Assembly (NCBI GenBank): GCA_003695745.1
Contig: RFHW01000188.1
Span: 1 to 8,443 of the forward strand
Direction: 5' to 3'
Length of the DNA stretch: 8,443 nucleotides
DNA from: Methanobacteriota archaeon
GTDB taxonomy: Archaea > Hydrothermarchaeota > Hydrothermarchaeia > Hydrothermarchaeales > SZUA-236
Under the pieces are notes generated by a model, which made no database searches, was not told the DNA's origin, and saw nothing but the letters and a program-made list of their open reading frames with translations. Both the position numbers and the translations under genes were made by a program. Positions 5,334-8,443 of this stretch are shown in pieces (positions within the stretch are counted from its first letter, which is position 1; each line of letters opens with the position of its first letter).

Positions 5334-5496
5334 ATACTGCAGGAAATGCAGGGAGTACACCTTGGAGGAAGAGTGCCCTAAATGCGGGGGCGGCACCGTG
5401 AAGCCCTATCCACCGCGGTTCTCCCCTGATGACAGATATGGAAGGTACCGGCGGATGCTAAAAAAGGAGTCCATGAAAGGAGAAGGATATGTCTGA
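5323..5496 (+). CDS. nop10: H/ACA ribonucleoprotein subunit Nop10
   Basis: This 57-residue protein is part of the H/ACA complex (with Cbf5, Gar1 and L7Ae) that guides pseudouridylation of rRNA. A zinc ribbon, Cys6-x2-Cys9-x8-Cys18-x2-Cys21, is followed by the hallmark HPPRFSP-type segment, here YPPRFSPDDRYGRYRR (about residues 29-44). Histidine is replaced by tyrosine in that motif. The start is GTG 5323, inside the end of the aIF2-alpha gene, an 11-base overlap that implies translational coupling. The C-terminus overlaps the next gene by 8 bases. Confidence 0.93.
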   Translation: MPLRYCRKCREYTLEEECPKCGGGTVKPYPPRFSPDDRYGRYRRMLKKESMKGEGYV

Positions 5497-6274
5497 GTTC
5501 ATGTTGAAGATGGAGGAGAGGCCTGAGCTGAAGGACCCTGTTCTGATAGAGGGTCTTCCGGGCATCGGTCAGGTTGGGAAGATCGCTGCCGAGTACCTCA
5601 TCGAGAGGCTGAAGGCCCGTCGCTTCGCCCTTCTCCACTCCTATGACTTCCCTCCGCAGGTTCTGGTTAAGATGGACGGCGTCGTTGAGAGCATGAGAAA
5701 CGAGTTCTACTATCACCGGGGCGGCAGCCGGGACCTGATACTGGTCACCGGGAACACGCAGGCCGCCACCAACGAGGGGCAGTACCGGCTTTCTGAGAAG
5801 ATACTTGATCTGGCAGAGGAGCTCGGCTGCTCCATGATATACACCCTTGGAGGCTTCGGGGTCGGGAGGAATGTGGAGAAGCCCAGGGTCTATGGCGCCG
5901 TCAACGACGAAGGGCTCATACACAGCCTTGAGCCGCTGGGCGTTGTTCTGGAGCGCTCCGGCGTGGGACATATCATCGGGGCCTCCGGCCTTCTCCTCGG
6001 CCTTGGAAGCCTGAGGGGCATGGCCGGCATATGCCTCATGGGCGAGACATCAGGCTTCTACGTGGACCCCGGCTCTGCAAAGGCGGTTCTGGAGGTGCTT
6101 ACAAAACACCTCGGGATGGACGTGGACCTTGAAGGGCTTGAAAAGAGGGCGCGGGACATCGAGAAGATGACTGCAGAGGCGGCGGAGATGGAGAAGAGAA
6201 TACTTGAGGAGATGGGGGCCCTGACGCAGCCTGAGCCCATGCCAGATAAGGACCAGATGCGCTATATCGGTTAG
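5489..6274 (+). CDS. PAC2-family protein, probable proteasome assembly chaperone homologue (PbaB-like)
   Basis: The 261-residue protein has the archaeal PAC2 signature near its start, LIEGLPGIGQVGKIAAEYLIE (about residues 19-39, the final E included). Further conserved segments are YDFPPQ (about 52-57), a TGNTQ stretch (about 88-92), and YTLGGFGVGR (about 119-128). Relatives act in proteasome core assembly or activation. The last ~50 residues are a charged helix, probably coiled coil, ending in MRYIG. That tail places a tyrosine near the C-terminus, similar to but not exactly the HbYX motif that docks on the proteasome core. The ATG start is supported by GGAG at 5479-5482, 6 bases upstream. 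The gene overlaps nop10 by 8 bases, a neighbourhood conserved in many archaea. Confidence 0.88.
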   Translation: MSEFMLKMEERPELKDPVLIEGLPGIGQVGKIAAEYLIERLKARRFALLHSYDFPPQVLVKMDGVVESMRNEFYYHRGGSRDLILVTGNTQAATNEGQYRLSEKILDLAEELGCSMIYTLGGFGVGRNVEKPRVYGAVNDEGLIHSLEPLGVVLERSGVGHIIGASGLLLGLGSLRGMAGICLMGETSGFYVDPGSAKAVLEVLTKHLGMDVDLEGLEKRARDIEKMTAEAAEMEKRILEEMGALTQPEPMPDKDQMRYIG

Positions 6275-6283
6275 AATGGTCGT

Positions 6284-7084
6284 ATGCTCACAAAACGCAT
6301 AATCCCCTGTTTGGATGTGAGGGACGGGAGGGTCGTGAAGGGCGTGCACTTCGAAAACCTCAGGGATGCAGGCGATCCTGTTGAGCTCTCCCGCCTCTAC
6401 AACGAGCAGGGCGCCGACGAGCTGGTCTTCCTCGATATATCGGCCTCGCCCCGCGGCCATGAGACCACCCTTGAGACGGTGACGCGGACCGCGCAGGAGG
6501 TCTTCATACCTCTCACCGTTGGAGGGGGCATCCGCTCAACAGAGGATATGCGAAAGGTCCTGAAGGCAGGGGCTGACAAGGTGGGCGTGAACACGGCGGC
6601 TGTGAAGGATCCGGAGCTCATCACCGAGGGTGCGAGGAGGTTCGGCACCCAGTGCATCGTCTCTGCCATAGATGCCAAGAGGGTCTATGAGGAGAGGGAT
6701 GACCGTTATATGGTTGACACGCCCCGGGGACGGTGCTGGTTTGAGGTATATATCTACGGGGGCAGGACACCCACGGGATTGGATGCGGTGGAATGGGCGC
6801 GGGAGGTGGAGAGGCGCGGAGCAGGGGAGATCCTGCTCACATCCATGGATGCCGATGGCACGAAGGATGGCTTTGACATTGAGATGACACGGGCCTTCTG
6901 CACAGAGACCAGCCTGCCTGTCATCGCCTCCGGCGGCGCAGGGAAGAAGGAGCATTTTCTGGAGGTCTTCAGGGAGACGGGTTGTGACGCTGCCCTTGCA
7001 GCCTCCGTGTTCCACTACAGGGAGTACACCCTGCAGGAGATCAAGAGCTATCTTAGGGAGAGCGGCGTGGCGGTGAGAGATTGA
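6284..7084 (+). CDS. hisF: Imidazole glycerol phosphate synthase, cyclase subunit HisF
   Basis: HisF is the (beta/alpha)8 barrel that uses ammonia from HisH to turn PRFAR into imidazole glycerol phosphate and AICAR, linking histidine and purine synthesis. The catalytic pair is visible as Asp11 (IIPCLDV) and Asp130 (VSAIDAKR). Phosphate-binding loops appear as TVGGGIRS (about 78-85) and ASGGAG. The length of 266 residues is normal. ATG 6284 gives the classical [12 protein letters not shown] start and lies 9 bases after the PAC2 stop. Unlike its neighbours it has no convincing ribosome site, so it may depend on coupling to the upstream gene. Confidence 0.98.
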   Translation: MLTKRIIPCLDVRDGRVVKGVHFENLRDAGDPVELSRLYNEQGADELVFLDISASPRGHETTLETVTRTAQEVFIPLTVGGGIRSTEDMRKVLKAGADKVGVNTAAVKDPELITEGARRFGTQCIVSAIDAKRVYEERDDRYMVDTPRGRCWFEVYIYGGRTPTGLDAVEWAREVERRGAGEILLTSMDADGTKDGFDIEMTRAFCTETSLPVIASGGAGKKEHFLEVFRETGCDAALAASVFHYREYTLQEIKSYLRESGVAVRD

Positions 7085-7695
7085 GGCCGAGGATTGCCGT
7101 AATCGACTTTGGAGCTGGCAATCTGATGAGCATCTCCAAGGCTCTGGAGCATCTGGGAGCGGAGGTTGCGGTCACCGCCGATGGGGATGTGATAAAGGGC
7201 TCTGACGGCGCTGTGCTGCCTGGTGTGGGGGCCTTTTACGACGCCATGCGCCAGATCGAGCACCTCAGGGACATCATCGGTGGTCTGGAGGACAGGCCCC
7301 TGCTGGGGATATGTCTGGGCCTGCAGCTCCTGTTCACAGAGAGCGAGGAGGGCGGGAGGAACCCTGGTCTCGACGTCATCAGGGGCAGGGTGGTGCGATT
7401 CGGCGGCGATGTGAAGGTGCCCCATATGGGATGGAACTCGGTCCACATCCGCAGGGACACACCCCTCTTCAAGGGCATCAGGGACGGCTCTTACTTCTAT
7501 TTTGTCCACTCCTACTACGCCATTCCAGAGGAGGATGTCACGGCCGCCACAACGCCCTATGGCGTGGAGTTCCCCTCGGTGGTTGTGAAGGACAATGTCT
7601 TTGCAACACAGTTCCATCCTGAGAAGAGCGGGGCCGCAGGTCTGCAGCTCCTTCGCAACTACCTCGATGTCGTCGTTAATTCGAAAAGTATTTAA
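7081..7695 (+). CDS. hisH: Imidazole glycerol phosphate synthase, glutamine amidotransferase subunit HisH
   Basis: HisH hydrolyses glutamine and channels ammonia to HisF. The class I amidotransferase triad is complete: Cys78 in [12 protein letters not shown], and His179 and Glu181 in [11 protein letters not shown]. The oxyanion-strand segment LPGVGAF (about 46-52) and HMGWN (about 115-119) also fit. The length of 204 residues is normal. The start is TTG 7081, overlapping the hisF stop as TTGA, with GGTGA at 7072-7076. The 4-base overlap supports balanced production of the two subunits. It is the last gene of the operon; its final codons contain the TATA box of the next gene. Confidence 0.98.
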   Translation: MRPRIAVIDFGAGNLMSISKALEHLGAEVAVTADGDVIKGSDGAVLPGVGAFYDAMRQIEHLRDIIGGLEDRPLLGICLGLQLLFTESEEGGRNPGLDVIRGRVVRFGGDVKVPHMGWNSVHIRRDTPLFKGIRDGSYFYFVHSYYAIPEEDVTAATTPYGVEFPSVVVKDNVFATQFHPEKSGAAGLQLLRNYLDVVVNSKSI

Positions 7696-7702
7696 ATAAT
7701 TA
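7690..7702 (+). promoter_or_regulatory. TATA box for the two-helix membrane protein, inside the hisH 3' end
   Basis: ATTTAAATAATTA begins in the last sense codon region of hisH and is centred about 31 bases before ATG 7727, so transcription should start at about 7722 with almost no leader. The gene can therefore be expressed independently of the his operon. Confidence 0.6.
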
Positions 7703-7710
7703 TTTGTTCA

Positions 7711-7723
7711 CCTCTTTAAGAGG
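7711..7723. promoter_or_regulatory. Inverted repeat CCTCTT-T-AAGAGG just before ATG 7727
   Basis: Two 6-base arms with a one-base centre lie between the TATA box and the start codon, over the predicted transcription start. As DNA this could be an operator. The right arm includes GAGG, 3 bases before ATG, so on read-through transcripts from hisH it could also form part of a ribosome site. Confidence 0.35.
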
Positions 7724-7726
7724 ACT

Positions 7727-8044
7727 ATGAGGCAGGACTACATCTATATGGGCATGTTCCTGATAATATTCGGGGTGTACACATGCTTCGTATACCTGCC
7801 TGTGCCCTGGAACCAGACAAGCCCGGAGCGGCTCTCCATCGCCAAGGTGCACTCACTCTGCGCGACCAACCCCGCAGCCCTCTCAGGCCTGATCAGAAGC
7901 TGCACCACCTATGAGGCCGCATACATCGCGCTCCTCCTCACCATTGGCGCAGGCGCCGTCATATTCATCCAGGGCTCCCTGAAACCAAGCATCCACGAAG
8001 AGAGACGTAGAGCCCGAGAGAACAGCAGGAAGGACAGGGCATAA
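7727..8044 (+). CDS. Small membrane protein with two transmembrane helices, unknown function
   Basis: I do not recognise a family. The 105-residue protein has two hydrophobic helices, at about residues 7-26 and 65-85. The C-terminal tail is very basic and charged (EERRRARENSRKDRA), so both ends are predicted to be cytoplasmic by the positive-inside rule. The loop between the helices (about 27-64) would face outside. It holds Cys45 and Cys59, which could form a disulphide, and an N-Q-T site at Asn29 that could be N-glycosylated in archaea. The ATG is about 31 bases from a TATA centre, suggesting a nearly leaderless message. Base composition is like the host genome. It lies 31 bases after hisH, but nothing in it suggests a role in histidine synthesis. 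Confidence 0.75.
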   Translation: MRQDYIYMGMFLIIFGVYTCFVYLPVPWNQTSPERLSIAKVHSLCATNPAALSGLIRSCTTYEAAYIALLLTIGAGAVIFIQGSLKPSIHEERRRARENSRKDRA

Positions 8045-8068
8045 GCGATAGAAGGCCCCCCGAGCTCA

Positions 8069-8128
8069 GAGACAAAGGACATCCCCTGCTAAAGACGCAG
8101 GGGCTCAGCGGTCTTTCTTGAATGTCTC
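8069..8128 (+). repeat. Nested hairpin, possible remnant of an IS200/IS605-type right end or a terminator
   Basis: The inner stem CCCCTGC (8083-8089) / GCAGGGG (8097-8103) has a TAAAGAC loop. GAGACA (8069-8074) and TGTCTC (8123-8128) form an outer repeat. A CCCC...TAAAGA...GGGG shape is reminiscent of the right ends of IS605-type elements, but no tnpA or tnpB lies in the window. It sits 25 bases after the stop of the membrane-protein gene, so it could equally act as a 3'-end structure. The hairpin is certain, its origin is not. Confidence 0.4.
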
Positions 8129-8218
8129 CTCAATGGCACCGATTACAGGGTTGTGAAGACCTTTCAAAACCCACAAAAGTTCCTCTTCATCGACCTAACA
8201 GACACCTATCTCCCTCAT
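8105..8218 (-). pseudogene. Short minus-strand ORF interrupted by an in-frame TAG
   Basis: ATG 8218 reads MREIGVC, then TAG (8197-8195), then 29 residues containing EELLWVLKGLHNPVIGAIEE, ending at TGA 8107-8105. The second part has protein-like composition, with an amphipathic pattern and an acidic-to-basic end, but I do not recognise it. A TATA-like region at about 8240-8255 lies the right distance upstream for a leaderless message starting at 8218. It may be the relic of a small gene or a chance ORF. Four genes in this window end in TAG, which makes recoding as pyrrolysine unlikely. Confidence 0.3.
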
Positions 8219-8239
8219 GACATGAAGTTAATGTGGGTG

Positions 8240-8257
8240 GATATATTAAATAAATAG
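8240..8257. promoter_or_regulatory. AT-rich, possibly bidirectional TATA region
   Basis: Positions 8240-8257 read GATATATTAAATAAATAG on the plus strand and CTATTTATTTAATATATC on the minus strand. On minus it would start transcription near 8218, at an ATG. On plus it would start near 8274, leaving a leader of about 45 bases for the gene at 8319. Confidence 0.45.
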
Positions 8258-8318
8258 GGCGCTCAAAGATAATGTGAGCATATGCCGTGCCGAAGACGGT
8301 TCATGGAAGATGTTGGAT

Positions 8319-8443
8319 ATGAAAAAAATTGACTGGAGATGGATTATCAATTCAGGCGTCACTTTCTCCTTTATTATCTTTTTATCTTGGGTATTTTTCC
8401 ACGCTTATAGAGAATCTCAGATTATTCCCGGTTCTCTTTCACC
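8319..8443 (+). CDS. N-terminus of an AT-rich putative membrane protein (3' end outside window)
   Basis: ATG 8319 opens a frame that stays open to the window end, giving 41 residues. It starts MKKIDWRWIINSG and continues into a hydrophobic helix (about residues 12-29), as in an N-terminal signal anchor. GC is about 36% by count over 8321-8443, well below the neighbouring genes, which suggests accessory origin. No strong ribosome site is seen; a TTG two codons upstream is an alternative start. A 16-codon ORF from ATG 8282 overlaps it in another frame. Too little is visible to assign a function. Confidence 0.5.
   Translation, partial: MKKIDWRWIINSGVTFSFIIFLSWVFFHAYRESQIIPGSLS

Noticed and set aside
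4305..5396. 363-codon minus-strand open frame
   Set aside because: It lies antisense to S27e, aIF2-alpha and Nop10, all clearly recognised. It reads as a low-complexity Leu/His/Pro-rich product, typical of GC-rich antisense frames, and has no promoter.
5378..5971. 197-codon minus-strand open frame opposite Nop10 and PAC2
   Set aside because: Same kind of antisense shadow. The plus-strand proteins carry firm family motifs and this product has none.
7048..7617. 189-codon minus-strand open frame opposite hisH
   Set aside because: hisH has its full catalytic triad on the plus strand; the antisense product has no recognisable motif.
8195..8197. TAG read as pyrrolysine
   Set aside because: S17e, the Cys4 protein, aIF2-alpha and PAC2 all end in TAG, so TAG is an ordinary stop here, and the ORF resembles no known pyrrolysine protein.
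1..8443. CRISPR array, tRNA or rRNA genes
   Set aside because: No regularly spaced repeats, no tRNA-like T-arm and acceptor pairing, and no rRNA-like sequence were seen on either strand.

Overview
The window is archaeal and most likely euryarchaeal, of a methanogen or a close non-methanogenic relative. The evidence is archaea-only or archaeal-type genes (S17e, L44e, S27e, aIF2-alpha, Nop10, a PAC2-family protein), TATA-type promoters about 23-30 bases before start codons, several apparently leaderless genes, and GGAGG/GGTGA-type ribosome sites inside operons. Most of it is GC-rich and densely coded. Two parts are clearly AT-richer: the middle of the secreted-protein gene at 3317-3739 and the last ~220 bases.

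Layout. 2-490 (+): C-terminal end of a GH63/MGH1-like alpha-glycosidase. 492-1385 (-): a membrane-anchored SppA signal peptide peptidase, convergent with it. 1471-1680 (+): ribosomal protein S17e, divergent from sppA and overlapping the 3' end of dapA (1660-2544, -). 2602-3201 (+): a two-gene unit divergent from dapA, made of a tail-anchored four-cysteine protein and a 56-residue AbrB-like DNA-binding protein. 3317-3739 (+): a small secreted protein of mixed base composition. 3740-4054: a gene-poor stretch with small ORFs, a hairpin around a C-free G-rich loop, a palindrome and two possible TATA elements.

4055-7695 (+) reads as one long operon: L44e, S27e, aIF2-alpha, Nop10, PAC2, hisF, hisH, with gaps of at most 9 bases or overlaps of 4-11 bases. 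The first five genes are a translation, RNA-modification and proteasome-chaperone cluster found widely in archaea. HisF and HisH are the two subunits of imidazole glycerol phosphate synthase, so histidine and purine metabolism is here tied to the expression of translation genes. 7727-8044 (+) encodes a two-helix membrane protein on its own promoter. The right end holds a hairpin reminiscent of an IS605-type end, a minus-strand ORF interrupted by TAG, a bidirectional TATA region, and the start of an AT-rich membrane-protein gene that runs off the window.

No complete undescribed system is proven here. The best leads are the tail-anchored Cys4 / AbrB-like pair, the compositionally chimeric secreted-protein gene with the structured G-rich element after it, and the right-end accessory patch.
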